From assembly GCF_020037125.1 (NCBI RefSeq), contig NZ_JAIQDG010000043.1, positions 1 to 64,000 on the forward strand: a DNA stretch of 64,000 nt. The letters are read 5' to 3'. Shown one piece after another: positions 21,201-34,700 of the stretch. Position 1 is the first letter of the stretch. Each line of letters begins with the position of its first letter. The DNA comes from Myxococcus sp. RHSTA-1-4. GTDB taxonomy: Bacteria > Myxococcota > Myxococcia > Myxococcales > Myxococcaceae. A program made the position numbers and the translations under genes. The notes under the pieces were generated by a model that worked only from the letters and a program-made list of their open reading frames with translations, did not search any database and had not been told where the DNA came from.

Positions 21201-22795
21201 TGCCGCTGCGTGGCCTCCTGGACATGCGTGAGCAGCCGGGCCGCGTCGCGAGAGGCCAGCGCCACGCGCGCGTCCTCCAGGTCGCGGCAGACGAGCACCC
21301 GGCGGTGGTCGAAGCGCCGACGCCCCGAGAGCAGCGTGTGGGCTACGTCCGCCAGCTCCAGTTCCGGCCGCCGCGACAGGTGGGCGGCCAGGTTGTCGGT
21401 GGCCTCCTCCAGGGCGCGCTCGTTCCGGGCGGACAGCACCAGCAGGTGCGCGGAGCGCGTGCTCCGCGTGCCCTGGACACGAGGCGCCTCTTCCAGGACT
21501 GCGTGCGCGTTGGTGCCGCCAATTCCGAAGGAGCTGACACCCGCGCGCCGAGGTCCCCCGTCCGTCTCCCAGGGGCGGAGGCGGGTGTTGACGAAGAAGG
21601 GGCCGCCCGCGAAGTCGATGCGAGGGTTCGGCCGCTCGAAGTGCAGGCTGGGCGGGAGCTGCTTGTGCTCGAGCGCGAGCGCCACCTTGATGAGCCCGGC
21701 GATGCCGGCCGCCGTGTCCAGGTGGCCGATGTTGGTCTTCAGCGAGCCGAGCGCGATGGTGCCCGGCGCCCCCGCCCTCGAGCGGAACGCCTGATTCAGG
21801 GCGGAGACCTCGATGGGGTCTCCCAGCGGAGTCCCCGTTCCATGGGCCTCGACGTACTGGAGGCTCCCGGCCTTCACGCGGGCGACGCCCAGCGCCTCGG
21901 CGATGACGGCCGCCTGCCCTTCCACGGCGGGCGCGGTGTAGCCCACCCGCTCGGAGCCGTCGTTGTTCACCGCGGAGCCGAGGATGACCGCGTGAATGGT
22001 GTCCCCCTGCTCCACCGCGTCCGACAGGCGCTTGAGCACCACGACGCCGACCCCGGAGCCACGCACGGTGCCCTGGGAGTGCTCATCGAAGGCGCGACAG
22101 TGCCCATCCGGAGACAGGATGTCGCCTTCGCGCGCGAGGTAGCCGGCGCGCTGGGGCAGCGAGATGGATACGCCTCCGGCGAGCGCCAGGTCCGACTCGC
22201 CCGACAGCAGCGCCTGGCAGGCCATGTGGACGGCCACCAGGGACGTGGAGCAGGCCGTCTGCACCGCGACGCAGGGACCTCGCAGCCCCAGCTTGTGAGC
22301 CACCCGCGTGGGCAGGAAGTCCTTCTCGTTGCTGATGCCGACCTGGTACGTGCCCACCGAGCGGAGCACGTCCATCCGCTGCATCAGGTGCGTGTAGAGA
22401 TAGGAGGAAGCCCCCGCGCCCGCGTAGAGCGCGATGGGCCGCGGCCAGGACTCCGCGTCGTAGCCGGCATCCTCCAGCGCCGACCAGGCGCACTCCAGGA
22501 AGAGACGGTGCTGGGGGTCCAGCACCTCGGCCTCGCGCGGAGTCAGCCCGAAGAAGCCCGCGTCGAAGCGGTCCACGCCCTCCAACGCGAAGGCGGCCTT
22601 GACGTAGCCGGGCCGCGCGGCCACGGCTGGGTCCACGCCGGCCGCCGCGAGGTCGTCGTCCTTCAGGAGGGTGAGCGACTCCACGCCCGTGCTCACGTTG
22701 TGCCAGAGCGCATCCACGCTCTCCGCCCCGGGGAACCGGCCGCTCATGCCGATGATGGCAACTGCTTCCTCGGGCCCGCCCCACTGCTCACTCAT
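18242..22795 (-). CDS. Type I PKS module: KS-AT-KR-ACP
   Basis: Single extension module of 1517 residues. KS: TACSTS near 184, EAHGTGT near 317, NIGH near 357. AT: GHSVGE near 626 and HAFH near 727, the latter typical of malonyl-CoA selection. KR: GGLGRIG near 1156, with catalytic Ser and Tyr in [10 protein letters not shown] and SAYAAANLF near 1314. Carrier domain: GGHSL near 1457, PCP-like. No DH or ER, so the beta-carbon should stay a hydroxyl. Acting on the aminoacyl chain from the upstream NRPS it would make a statine-type gamma-amino-beta-hydroxy unit (inference). The C terminus ([12 protein letters not shown]) resembles a docking motif for the next NRPS. I chose ATG 22795 because AGGAGG lies 6 nt upstream; in-frame ATGs at 22801 and 22822 are weaker. 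It overlaps the upstream stop by 8 bp. Confidence 0.94.
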   Translation of the reverse strand: MSEQWGGPEEAVAIIGMSGRFPGAESVDALWHNVSTGVESLTLLKDDDLAAAGVDPAVAARPGYVKAAFALEGVDRFDAGFFGLTPREAEVLDPQHRLFLECAWSALEDAGYDAESWPRPIALYAGAGASSYLYTHLMQRMDVLRSVGTYQVGISNEKDFLPTRVAHKLGLRGPCVAVQTACSTSLVAVHMACQALLSGESDLALAGGVSISLPQRAGYLAREGDILSPDGHCRAFDEHSQGTVRGSGVGVVVLKRLSDAVEQGDTIHAVILGSAVNNDGSERVGYTAPAVEGQAAVIAEALGVARVKAGSLQYVEAHGTGTPLGDPIEVSALNQAFRSRAGAPGTIALGSLKTNIGHLDTAAGIAGLIKVALALEHKQLPPSLHFERPNPRIDFAGGPFFVNTRLRPWETDGGPRRAGVSSFGIGGTNAHAVLEEAPRVQGTRSTRSAHLLVLSARNERALEEATDNLAAHLSRRPELELADVAHTLLSGRRRFDHRRVLVCRDLEDARVALASRDAARLLTHVQEATQRQVVFMFPGQGSQYAGMGRGLYEEVPGFRKLVDACCEHLLPHLRMDLRKLLLARDADAEEADHQLRRTSLAQPALFTVSYALAKLWMSWGVKPQAMVGHSVGEYVAACLAGVLKLEDALALVAARGRLMEQMPAGAMLSVSLPEQEVLPLLGTELSLAAVNAPSLCVVAGPTEQVAALETRLSGRGVATRRLHTSHAFHSSMMAPILGAFAERLRVVSWSPPMLPWVSNVTGTWIPPAQATNPDYWVEHLRRTVRFGDGVRELLAEPSRVFLEVGPGGTLGTLVRQGASEQPTVLASMRHPYEARPDLEVLLGSAGRLWLSGARLEGPKLYAPERRRRIPLPTYPFQRERYWVDARPASAEATSEPPGRVPRRAESEGWFYTPSWRQARRDGLPRQGGRWLVFAREPGGPLVERLRARGADVVEVVPSDDFVQHGPRRYGLEGSRPEHHTRLVEALLDQGGPPERIVFLVGPPPSETRGDDATALEPALAWGFYAPLYLARALAARVPGVEVELTCVTAGAQDVTGEEPLHPEQALALGPCRVLPRELGPAWRCRAVDVVVPGEPARETQWAEALVTELESEPRDAVVALRAGRRWVEDYAPTSLPPPSSPVPLRQGGVYLITGGLGRIGLGIAGLLASEAKAKLVLLSRTALPEREAWDAWLASHDAEDATARILRRLLELERQGAEVLVLRADVSREGDVEAALARARARFGRIHGVVHSAGVVGPDAHVLLSETDAARCEAQFEAKVRGLRVLTRALEAEPPEWVVLQSSLAAVLGGIGFSAYAAANLFMDAFCARQGRRSGTRWITVDWDGWSESPGLLALTMDEGLRAFRRILAAEEGGRFVVSTGDLAARRARVAAPAMAAPSSVGEGAPGSKAHARPALGTPYVAPRDAIEQRICELWQELFGLERVGIHDSFFELGGHSLLGTQMVSRVREAFGVEVSIRGLFETPTVSGVAMAVLQGQAAQADAGRLEELLAELEEAS

Positions 22796-25700
22796 CCTCA
22801 TCCTCCTGCTGCCGCGATTCATCCCCGCGGCGGCGGGCCTGCCGCCGCTGCCCGGTCCGGGCCTGACGCAGCGCGAACCGTTCCTCCGCCGCTGCCTCGT
22901 CCTCGGCTCCGGCGGGGGCGGCGCGCTCCCTCAGCCGCGCCGCGAGCGCTCCGATGCTCGCGTGCTGGAACAGCTCCGTGAGCGGCACGTCGATGCCGAG
23001 CTGGCTGCGCATCCGGCTGTGCACCTGGACCAGGCTCAACGAGTTGCCCCCCAGGTCGAAGAACCGCTCCCTCAACCCCACGCGCTCCACCTGGAGCACC
23101 TCCTGCCAGAGCTTCGCGAGGCCTCGCTCCAGATCGGTCGTGGGGGGCACGAAGGGCTCGTCACTGCCCGAGCGGTCCATGCCCGGGGCAGGCAGCGCGC
23201 GGCGATCCACCTTGCCGCTGGGCGTGAGCGGCAACGCGCCCAGCACGACGTACGCGGCCGGCACCATGTACTCCGGCAGCTGCTCGCGCAGCCACTCGCG
23301 CACCCGCGCCACCTCCACCTTCCCGGCGACGTACGCGACCAGCCGCCCTCCCGCCTCGCACACGACGGCCGCGTCCTTCACGTCCGGGTGCCGCGCCAGC
23401 GCCGCCTCCACCTCCCCCAGCTCCAGGCGCATGCCGCGGACCTTCACCTGCCCGTCCCGCCGGCCGACGTACTCCAGCTCCCCGTTCTCCACCCACCGCA
23501 CCACGTCGCCCGTCCGGTACAGCCTCGCGCCCGGCTCCCCGCTGAAGGCGTCCGGCACGAAGCGCTCCGCCGTCAGGTCGGGGCGGCCCAGGTAGCCTCG
23601 CGCCACGCCCGCGCCGCCCACGTACAGCTCCCCGGCCACGCCCACGGGGACGGGCCGCAGCCCGTCGTCCAGCACGTACACCCGCGCGTTCGCCAGGGGG
23701 CCGCCCAGCGTCACGCGCTCCGCGGACACCGAGCCCCGGCTCACCGTGGCGCAGACCGTTACCTCCGTCGGCCCGTAACCGTTCAGCATCCGCCGGCCCG
23801 GTCCCCATCGCCTCACCACGTCCGCCGGGCACGCTTCTCCCGCGGAGATGAGCGTGCGCACCCCCTCAAGGCTCTCCGGGGGCTGGAGTCTCAACACGGA
23901 GGGCGTGAGCGTCACCACCGTCACTCCCAGCCGCCGCACCGTGTCCGCCAGCGCATCCCCGGGGAGCAGGGCCTCCCGGTTCGCCACGCGGAGGCCCGCT
24001 CCGGCCGCCAGCGTCGAGAACACCTCGCACACCGACGCGTCGAAGCTCGGCGAGGCGTACTGAAGCACCCGGTCGTCCTCCCGGACGCCGTGCGCCTCCG
24101 CCACGGCACGCGCCGTGTTCACCAGGCCCCCGTGCGTCACCATCACGCCCTTCGGCAGGCCCGTGCTCCCCGACGTGAAGATGACGTACGCCAGGTTGTC
24201 CGGGCCCGCTCCACCCTCCACCCGCCGCGCGGGCCGCGCCTCCACCGGCTCCGCGTCCAGGTCCATACACAGGACCTCCAGGTTCCGGTCGGAGAGCGCC
24301 GGCGCGAGGCGCGCCTGGGTGAGCACCACCCTCCCCCCCGCCTCCTCCAGCATCCAGGCCGCCCGCTGCGCGGGCAGCCCCGGATCCACGGGCACGAACG
24401 CGCCGCCAGCCTTCAGCACCGCGAGCATTCCCACCACCAGCTCCGCCGAGCGCTCCAGGTACAGCGCCACCCTCACCTCGGGCCCCACGCCCCGTTCCCG
24501 CAGCAGGCCGGCCAGCCGGTTCGCCCGCGCTTCCAGCTCCCCGTAGGTCAGCGTCGCGCCGCTCGCGCTCCACACCGCCTCCGCGCCGGGCTTCGCGTCC
24601 GCCCACGCCTCGAACACCTCGTGCGCGCACTGGCCGCGGGGCGCGTACTCCTTCGCCGTGCGGTTCCACTCCACCAGCAGCCGCTCCCGCTCCCCGGCCT
24701 CCAGCAGCTCGACGTCACCCACGCGGGCCCCGGGGTGCGCCACCATCGCCTCCAGCACCCGGAGGTAGCCCGACACCATCCGCGCCACGGTCCCGGGCTC
24801 GAACAGGGCCTCGCTGTACTCCAGCGAGCCCGCGAAGCCGCTGTCCTGCCCGGACAGGGAGAGCGCGAGGTCGAACTTCGACACGCGCTTCTCCAGCTCC
24901 AGGGGCGTCGCGGCCAGCGAGGGCAGCACCAGCGGCGTCACCGGTGCGTTCTGCAAGGTGAACAGCACCTGGAAGAGCGGATGCCGGCTCAGGTCGCGCG
25001 AGGGCTGGAGCGCTTCCACCAGCTTCTCGAAGGGCACGTCCTGGTGCGCGTACGCCCCGAGCGTCGTCTCGCGCACGCGCCCCAGCAGCTCCCGGAAGCT
25101 CCCCGCCGTGTCGATTCGCGTCATCAGCACCAGCGTGTTGACGAAGAAGCCGATCAGCCCCTCCGTCTCCAGCCGTGTCCGCCCGGCAATGGGCGTGCCC
25201 ACGCACACCGTGTCCTGCCCGGCGTAACGCGACAGCAGCACCTGCCAGCCCGCGAGCAGCACCATGAATGGCGTCACCCCTTCCCGGCTCGCCAGCGCCC
25301 TCACGCCCTCCGACACCTCTCGCGACAACCGGAGCGGGTGGCTGGCGCCCGCGGAAGACTGGACGGTGGGCCGGGGCCTGTCCGTCGGCAGCTCCAGCGC
25401 GGCGGGGGCGTCCCGCAGCCGCTCACGCCACCACCCGAGCTGCGCCTCCAGCTCGCCGCCCTCCAGCCACTCCCGCTGCCACTGCGCCCAGTCCGCGTAC
25501 TGCACGTCCAGCGCGGCCAGCCGCGGCTCGCTCCCCGCCGCGCGGGCCCGGTACAGCTCCCCCACCTCCTTCACCAGCACGCCCATGGACCAGCCGTCCG
25601 ACACGATGTGGTGCATGACCAGCACCAGCACGTGCTCGCGCTCCTCCACCCGCACCAGCGTCGCCCTCAGCAGCGGGCCCGCCCGCAGGTCGAACGGCTT

Positions 25701-28700
25701 TCGCGACTCCGCGTTCGCCAGCCGCAGCGCCTCCGCCGGCCTCTGGCTCGCGGGCAGGTGCTGGAGGTCCACGAGGGCCAGCGGCAGGGCCCCCTCGGCG
25801 GAGATGACCTGGAAGGGCCGCCCGTCCTCCGAGCCGAACGTGGTTCGCAGCGACTCGTGGCGCCGCGCCACCTCGGCGAGCGCGCGCTCCAGGGCCCCCA
25901 CGTCCAGCGTCCCCTCCAGCCGGAGGGCCACCTGGATGTTGTACGCGATGCTGTCCGGCGAGAGCTGGTCCAGGAACCACAGCCGCTGCTGCGCGAAGGA
26001 CAGCGGCGGCGGCCCGCTCCGGGGGCGCGCGACGAGCGGCGGCGCGGCGGGCCGCGTCGTGCCGGCACCGATGGCCGTGTCGATCCACCGCGCCAGCTCG
26101 GCCACCGTGGGCCGCTCGAACAGCTCGCGCAGCGGCACGTCGACAGGGAATACCTCTCGCAGCCGGGACGCGGCCTGCGTGGCCAGCAGCGAGTGCCCGC
26201 CCAGCTCGAAGAAGCTGTCCGTGGCCCCCACTCGCGCCACGCCCAGCACGCCCGCCCACACGCCCGCCACGATTTCCTCGGTGGGCGTGCGCGGTGCCAC
26301 GAAGCGCGCGGGCTCCTCCGAGGACATCGACTCGGGAGCGGGCAGCAGCTCTCGCGCCAGCTTCCCGTTGGACGTCAGCGGCAACGACTCCAGGGGGATG
26401 ATGGCCGCCGGCAGCATGTAGTCGGGCAGCCCGTCCCGCAGGGCGCGCCGCAGCTCCTGCGTGTCCAGGGGCCTCCCTTCGCGGGGCACCACGTAGGCCA
26501 CCAGCCGCTTGTCACCGGACACCTCGCGCACCAGGGCCACCGCGTCCCGCACGGCGGGGTGCCGGAGCAGCGCCGCTTCCACCTCGCCCAGCTCGATGCG
26601 GAAGCCGCGGATCTTCACCTGGTTGTCGATGCGGCCCAGATGGTCCAGCTCCCCCGAGGAGCGCCACCGTCCCAGGTCTCCCGTGCGGTACAGCCGCGCG
26701 CCGGGCCTGCCGCTGAAGGCGTCCGGCACGAAGCGCTGTGCCGTCAGCTCGGGCCGGCCCAGGTAGCCACGGCCAGGGCCCTCTCCGCCCACGTACAGCT
26801 CGCCGATGACGCCCACCGGCGCCAGGTCGCCGTTCGCGTCCAGCACGTAGACCTGCAGGTCCGGGATGGGCACGCCGACGCCGTGGGTGGCGGCCCGCTC
26901 CGCGTCGGCCGCGCGCACCGGCCGGTACGTGACGTGGACGGTGGTCTCCGTGATGCCATACATGTTGACGAGCCGGGGCTGTTCCTCCCCGTGCCGGGCA
27001 AACCACGGCGCCAGGCTTCCGAACTCGAGCGCCTCGCCGCCGAAGATGACCCACCGCAGGCTCAGCGCCCGGGCGTCACCGGAGGCCGCATCCACATGGA
27101 TGAGCTGACGGAAGGCCGAGGGCGTCTGGTTGAGCACCGTCACCTTCTCCCGGCACAGCAGCGCGTGGAAGGCCTCGGGCGAGCGGCTCACCAGGTACGG
27201 GACGATGACCAGCCGCCCTCCGTGGATGAGGGCACCCCAGAGCTCCCAGACGGAGAAGTCGAATGCGTACGAGTGGAACAGCGTCCAGACGTCATCCGGG
27301 CCGAAGTGGAACCAGGGCTCCGTGGCGGTGAAGAGGCGCGCCACCTGCGCGTGGCAGATCTGCATCCCCTTGGGCCGCCCCGTCGAGCCCGAGGTGTAGA
27401 TGACGTAGCTCAGGTTCTCCGACGACCCCACGGGTGCCGGGTCGTGCTCCGGCTCGCGGGAGATCCGCTCCCAGTCCGAGTCCAGGCAGAGGGTGGGCCG
27501 CTCCCGCGGCAACGACGGGACGAGCCGCTCCTGGGTGAGCAGCAGCGCCACGCTCGCGTCCTCCAGCATGAAGGAGAGGCGGTCCTTCGGGTACGTCGGG
27601 TCCAGCGGCAGGTACGCGCCGCCGGCCTTCAGGATGCCCAGCAGGCCCACCAGCATCTCCGGCGAGCGCTCCACGCACAGGCCCACCAGCACCTCGGGGC
27701 CCACGCCCCGGGCTCTCAGGTGGTGAGCGAGCTGGTTGGCCCTCCGGTTCAGCTCGCCGTAGGTGAGCGCGGCCCCTTCGTACGTCACCGCCACCGCGTC
27801 CGGCGTGCTCGCGGCCCACGCCTCGAAGCGGTGGTGGACGCAGGGCTCATGCGCGAAGGACCGGGAGCGGTTCCACCCGGTAAGCAGCCGCTGGCGCTCC
27901 TCCGCCGGGAGCATGGACACCGCGGACAGCCGCGCGTCCGGGGTCACGACGAAGCCCTCCAGCAGGGCCCGCAGGTGCGCCAGCATCGTGGCGGCCGTCT
28001 CCGCGTCGAAGCGCTCCGTGTCATGGAGCAGCTTGAGCTGCAGCTCCCGGCCGGGCGCGATGACCAGCGTGAGCGGGTAGTTGGTCCACTCGCTCACCAC
28101 GAAGTCGCGGACGTCCAGGTCCCTCGCCCAGTCCCACACCGCCGAGTCCAGCGGATAGTTCTCGAACACCAGCAGGGACTCGAACAGCGAGACGCCGCGC
28201 GGCAGCCCGCTCCAGCCCTGCACTTCCACCAGCGGGCTGAACTCGTACTGGCGCTGCTCGGCCTGGCGGCGTTGCAGCCCTTGCAGCCACGTCCCCAGCC
28301 GCTCGCCCGCCGGCAGCCGCATCCGCACGGGCAGCGAGTTGATGAGCAACCCCACCATGGACTCCGCGCCCTCCAGCTCGGCGGGGCGTCCGGACACGGT
28401 GGCGCCGAACACGACGTCCTCCACGCCAGCGCTCCGCCCGAGCAGCAGCGCCCAGGCGGCCTGGACCAGCGTGTTGAGGGTGAGCTGGTGCTGCCGCGCG
28501 AAGTCCTGCAATGCAGTGGTGCTCGCGGCGGACAGCGACAGGCGGCACAACCGCCGCGTCGCGCCCGTGCGTCCCGGCGCCCGGTCCTCCGGCAACGGCG
28601 TCGGCCGCTCCAACCCCGCCAGCTCCTGGCGCCAGTACTGCTCGGCCTTGCGCAGGTCCTGCCGGCTCAGCCACGCGATGTACTCGCGGAAGGCCGGAGC

Positions 28701-31700
28701 CCGCGGCGTCCGGGGCGTCTCTCCCCGGCCGAAGGACTCATAGAAGGAGAACACCTGCCGGAGCAGCAGGCCCACGCTCCACCCGTCCATCAACAGGTGA
28801 TGGAAGCTCCACACCAGGTGGTGGACGCGCTCGTCCAGCCGGATGAGGACCATGCGCATCAGCGGCGCTTGCGTGAGGTCCAGGCCCCGGGCGCGGTCCT
28901 CCGCCCGCAGCGCCTCCAGCCGCTCCTGCTGCTCCCGCGGTGGCACGCCGCGCCAGTCCAGCTCCCGCCAGGGCAGCTCCGCCTGGGCGAACACCACCTG
29001 GAGGGGGCGCTCCAGCCCCCGCCAACGGAAGGCGGTGCGGAGCACCGGCACCCGCGCCATGGCCTCCTGCCACGCGTGACGGAAGGCCGCCACGTTCAGC
29101 GGGGCATGGAAGGCGCAGCTCACCTGCTCGAAGTAGGCCCCCACTCCACCGGACAGGATGCCGTGGAAGAGCAGTCCCTCCTGGAGGGGAGACAGCGGGT
29201 AGACGTCCTCCACCGCCACTCCGGCGGGCAGCACCCGCGCCAGCGCCTCCGGCCCGACCTTCGCCAGCGGGAAGTCCGCCGGGGTGTAGCGCAGGGTGTC
29301 CGGCGACGCGCGCCGCGCCACCAGGGTGCGCAGCGCCTCCAGGCAGCTTCGGGCTACCCGCTCGATGGTGGCACGCTGGTGGAGGTTCTCGCTGTACGTC
29401 CAGTCCAGCCGCAGGCACCCGCCGAGGATTCGGCCGCCCACCTCCAGCACCTGGGGACGCAGCCCGCCGGGACCGTGCGTCGGGCCTGTGCCCTCGCGCG
29501 CGGGCTCGAAGAGCGAGATTTCCGAGGCGAGTCCGTCGAACTGGCCCAGGTAGTTGAAGGCGACCGCCGCGTCGGGCATCTCCCGGAGCACCCGCGCCGT
29601 GTCGTCCTCGCGCAGGTGGCGCAGCACGCCGAAGGACAGCCCGCGCCCCGGCACCGAGCGCACCGCGTCCCGGACACGCCGCAGCGCCTCTCCTTCAGCG
29701 CCCTGCCCGGCCACGTCCAGCACCACGGGGTAGGCGGCGGTGAACCAGCCCACCGTGCGGGACAGGTCCACGCCCTCGAAGGGCGCCTCGCGCCCGTGCC
29801 CTTCCAGGAGCACGCGCACCCGCTCCGCCCCCAGGCCCTCCCTGAGGGCCAGGGCCAGGGACGCCAGCATCAGCTCGTCCAGGCGCGCGCGCCAGGCCAC
29901 GGAGGCCTCGCGCAGCAGCAGCGTCGTCTCCTCGTCCAGCACCACCGACACCACGCGCGCCGACGCCACCGTATTGGCGCCGCCCGGCCCATCCAGCCGC
30001 AGCGGTTCCACCGGCCGCGCCGCCTGTGCACGCCAGAAGCCGGCCTCCGCGGACAGGTCCGCCTCCACCGCGTACGCGCGGAGCCGCTCCGCCCAGGCCT
30101 TGAAGGAAGTCGTGCGCGGCGGCAGCTCGGGCGGCAGACCCCGGCTCAGGCGCCGGTAGGCCGACTCCAGGTCCTCCAGCAGCGTCCGCCAGGACACCCC
30201 GTCCACCACGAGGTGGTGGACGACCAGCAGCAGCCGATCCGTGAAGCCGTCGCCCATGGAGAACAGCACCGCGTGCAGCAGCGGCCCGTGGGCAAGGTCC
30301 ATCTCCGCCTGCACGCGCGCCGCCGCCGCCTCCACCGCGTTCGACCGCGCTTCGGCCGGAAGCCGTGACAGGTCCTCGCGCACGAGCCGAAGAGGACGCT
30401 CCTCCGGAGGCGCGATGCGCTGCGCCCAGCCTCCGGACGTGAGCGCGAAGCGCATGCGCAGCGCATCGTGGTGGTGCCAGAGCGCGCGCAGCGCTTCCTC
30501 CAGCGCGTCCGCGTCCAGGGGCTCGCGCACCGAGAGCAGCAGGGCCTGGTTGTAGTGATGCGGCTCCGGCAGCTCCCGCTCGAAGAACCAGTGCTGGATG
30601 GGCGTGAGCGGAACCTCGCCCACCACCGGCCCCGCCTCCCGGGCGACGGCCTCTTCCGCCACGGCCACCGCGGCCAGGTCCGCCAGCCGCTGGTGCTCGA
30701 AGAGCTGCTTCGGGGTGAGCGCCAGGCCCGCCTGCCGCGCTCGCGAGATGACCTGGAGGGCGATGATGGAGTCACCGCCCAGCTCGAAGAAGCTGTCGTG
30801 CGCGCCCACCCGTTCGACACGCAGCACCTGCGCCCAGATGGAGGCCAGGAGCTTCTCCGCGGGAGTGGATGGCTCCGCGAAAGCCCCCTGTGCGCGAGGG
30901 GCCGCCAGCTCGGGCGCCGGCAACACGCGCCGATCCACCTTGCCGCTCGTCGTCAGCGGCAGCGCCTCCAGCCAGACGAAGGCCGAGGGCACCATGTACT
31001 CCGGAAGCCGCCGGCCGAGCGCCTCGCGCAGTGCCGCCACGTCCGGCGTGAAGCCCTCCTCCGCCACTCCATAGGCCACCAGCCGCCGCACGCCTGGCAC
31101 GTCCTCGCGCACCGTCACGGCCGCGGCCCGCACGCCGGGCTGCCCGCCCAGCACCGCCTCCACCTCACCCAGCTCGATGCGGAAGCCGCGGAGCTTCACC
31201 TGGTCGTCCTGGCGGCCCACGAACTCCAGCTCGCCGTTCTCCAGCCAGCGCACCCGGTCGCCGGTACGGTACAGCCGGGCCCCGGCCACCGCGCTGAAGG
31301 GAGACGGCACGAAGCGCTCCGCCGTCAGCTCCGGACGGCGCAGGTAGCCTCGCGCCACGCCCTCTCCCCCGACGAAGAGCTCACCCGCGACTCCCACCGG
31401 GACGGGCTGGAGCGCGCCGTCCAGCACGTACACGCGCACGTTGGCGATGGGCCGCCCGATGGTCACCCGCTCCGGAGACACCGGGCCCGGGTTCAGCGTG
31501 GCGCACACCGTCACCTCGGTGGGGCCATAGGCGTTGATCAGCCGCCTGCCCGCGCCCCAGCGGCGCGCCACCTCGGGCGTGCACGCCTCGCCCGCGGAGA
31601 TGATTGTCTCCAGCGCCGGGAACTCCTCGGGCTCCTGCTGCGCCAGCACCGAGGGCGTCAGCGTCACCGTGGTGATGGCGCACGAGCGCAGCGTGCCCGC

Positions 31701-34700
31701 CAGCGCCTCGCCGGGCAGCAGCGCATCCCTCCGCGCCAGACACAGCCGGGCCCCGGCCAGGAGCGTGGAGAAGACCTCACACACCGCGGCGTCGAAGCCG
31801 ATGGAGGCGAACTGGAGCACACGGCTGTCCGGTCGTACCCCATGCGCCCGCGCCACCGTGAGGGCGGTGCTGCTCAGGCCCTGGTGCGTGAGCAGCGTCC
31901 CCTTGGGGCGCCCCGTCGAGCCCGAGGTGTAGATGACGTAGGCCAGGTGCTCCGGTCCGCCGTCGATGCTGGGAGGCTGGGACGGACGTGTTTCGAGGTG
32001 ACGCGCCTCCTCGTCCAGGCACACGAGCTGCTGCCCCGCGGAGGGCAGCTCGTCCGCCAGGTGCGACTGCGTCACCACCACCGGTGCCCCGGCGTCCTGG
32101 AGCATGAAGCCCAGCCGGTCGCCCGGGTTCGCGGGATCCAGCGGCAGGAAGGCACCACCGGCCTTGAGGATGCCCAGCAGGGCCACCACCAGTTCCGGTG
32201 AGCGCTCCAGACACACGCCAACGGGTGTCTCGGGGCCCACGCCCAGCGCGCGCAGGTGATGGGCGAGCTGGTTGGCCCGGCCGTCCAGCTCGCGGTAGGT
32301 GAGCGCCTGCTCCTCGAAGGTGACTGCCACTGCTTCTGGAGTGCGCTCCACCACGGCCTCGAAGAGCCGGTGGACCCGGCGCTCGGCCGGCAGCGGCGCC
32401 GAGGTGTCGTTCCACGCCACCAGCAGCGCATCCCGCTCCGGGCCGGGCAGCAGCGGCAGCTCCGACAGCGGCCGTTCCGGGGCCGCCAGGGCCCCCTCCA
32501 GCAGCGTGCGCAGGTGTCCCTGCATCCGCGCCACCGTGGCCTCGTCGAAGAGGTCGGTGCTGAATTCCCACAGCCCCTTCAGCCCCTCCGCCGTGTCCGA
32601 GAAGGCCACCGTGAGGTCGAAGCGCGAGGCGCCCAGGTCCACGGGCTCCACCCGCAGGCTCACGCCCGGCAGCTCCAGCGACACGTCCCGCGCGTTCTGG
32701 AAGATGAGCTTCACCTGGAAGAGTGGCGATGCGCCCAGGCTCCGCTCCGGCTTGAGGTCGCGCACCAGCTCCTCGAAGGGCAGGTCCTGGTGGGCGTACG
32801 CGCCCAGGGCCGCTTCGCGCACCTGCCCCACCAGCTCCCGGAAGGAGCACGCGGGGGTGGGCCTGCCGCGGATGACGAGCTGGTTGACGAAGAAGCCCAC
32901 CAGCGCCTCCGTCTCGGCGTGGTGGCGGTTGGCGATGTCCGTGCCCACCAGCAGGTCCGTCTGCCCGGTGTAGCGGTGCAGCAACGCCTGGAAGGCGGCC
33001 ATCAGGACCATGAACGGCGTGGCCCCCTCCCGCAGGGCCAGGTGCCGCACGGCCTCGGCCGCCTCCCGGGGAAGCAGCATGGTGCGATGGGCGCCCTGGT
33101 ACGTGCTCACCCTCGGGCGGGGACGGGCCATGGGCAGCTCCAGCAGCTGCGGAGCCCCCTGGAGCCGCTCACGCCACCACGCAAGCTGCGCCTCCAGCAC
33201 CTCGCCCCGCAGCCAGCCGCGCTGCCACGACGCATGGTCCGCGTACTGGATGGGCAGCTCCGCCAGCGGAGGCGGCTGCCCCTTCGTGGCGGAGGCGTAG
33301 AGCGCCCCCAGCTCGCGCACGAGCACGCCCAGGGACCAGCCGTCCGCGACGATGTGATGCAGCACGAGCGCCAGCGCGTGCTTCCGTTCATCCACGCGAA
33401 CCAGCGTGGCGCGCAGCGGCGGCCCCGCGACGAGGTCGAACGGGCGCAGCGTCTCCTCGCGCAACAGCGCCCGGGCCCGGGGCTCGCGCTCATCCATGGG
33501 GAGCGAAGCCAGGTCCACCCGCGTCAGCACCCGCTCGGGCACGGGGCCGACGAGCTGCACCGGCCCATCCTGCTCATCGCGGAAGGTGGTGCGCAGCACC
33601 TCGTGGCGGCGGACAATCCCGCGCAGCGCGGTCTCCAGCGCCTCCGCGTCCAGCGCGCCCTCCAGCCACAGCACCGCGGGGACGTTGTAGAAGGGGTTGC
33701 CCGGCTCCAGCCGATCGAGGAACCACAGCCGCTGCTGGGCGAAGGACAGCGGCAGCGGTCCCGTCCGCGGCACGGGCACGATTCCGGGCCGCGCATCGGC
33801 CTCGCCCGCGCGCGACAGGGACTCCAGCCGCCGCGCGAGCGCGGCCACCGTGGGGGCCTCGAAGAGGGCTCGCAGGGGCAGGTCCACCCGGAAGGCCTGG
33901 CGGATGCGGGACACCGCCCGGGTCGCCAGCAGCGAATGCCCTCCCAGCGCGAAGAAGTCGTCATGGACGCCCACGCGCTCCGCGCCGAGCAGCCCGGCCC
34001 AGATTCCCGCCAGCAGCTCCTCGAAGGGCGTCCGCGGCGCCACCGCGTCCGGTTGCGCCGCCCCGAAATCCAGCGCCGGAAGCGCGCCACGGTCCACCTT
34101 GCCGTTTGCGGTGAGCGGCAGCGCCTCCAGCACCCCGAACGCCGAGGGAATCAGATACGAGGGCAGCCGCGCCTCGAGGAACGACTTCAGCGTGCCCGCA
34201 TCGAGCGTGCCCCCCGGGACGGGGACGGCGTACGCCACCAGCCGCCGGTCCCCGGGCCGGACCTCACGCGCGACCACCACCGCCTCGCGCACGGCGGGGT
34301 GCTGCTTGAGCACCGCCTCCACCTCGCCCGGCTCCACGCGGAAGCCCCGCACCTTGAGCTGGTCGTCGCCGCGCCCCAGGAACTCGATGCAGCCATCGGC
34401 CCGAAGGCGTGCCCGGTCGCCCGTCCGGTACAAGCGGGCTCCGGCCACCTCACCGAAGGGCGAGGGCACGAAGCGCTCCGCCGTGAGCTCCGGCTGGCCC
34501 AGGTAGCCCCGCCCCACCGAGCCTCCGCCAATGAACAGCTCCCCGATGACGCCCACCGGAACGGGCCGCAGGAACGCGTCCAGCACGTACGCCTGGACGT
34601 CGGGCACGGGACGGCCGAGCGGGACGGCGGCCGGGCGCGCCTCCACGGGCATCGCGGACGCGGGCAGCGTCAGCACGCCCACCGTGGTCTCCGTGGGGCC

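Noticed and set aside
14556-30368. Very long open frames opposite the NRPS genes (for example + strand 14556-18851 and 22671-30368; likewise - strand 1738-7131)
   Set aside because: They mirror NRPS codons in high-GC DNA, are rich in His/Arg/Pro/Gln, show no family motifs and lack start sites; the opposite frame carries intact catalytic motifs.
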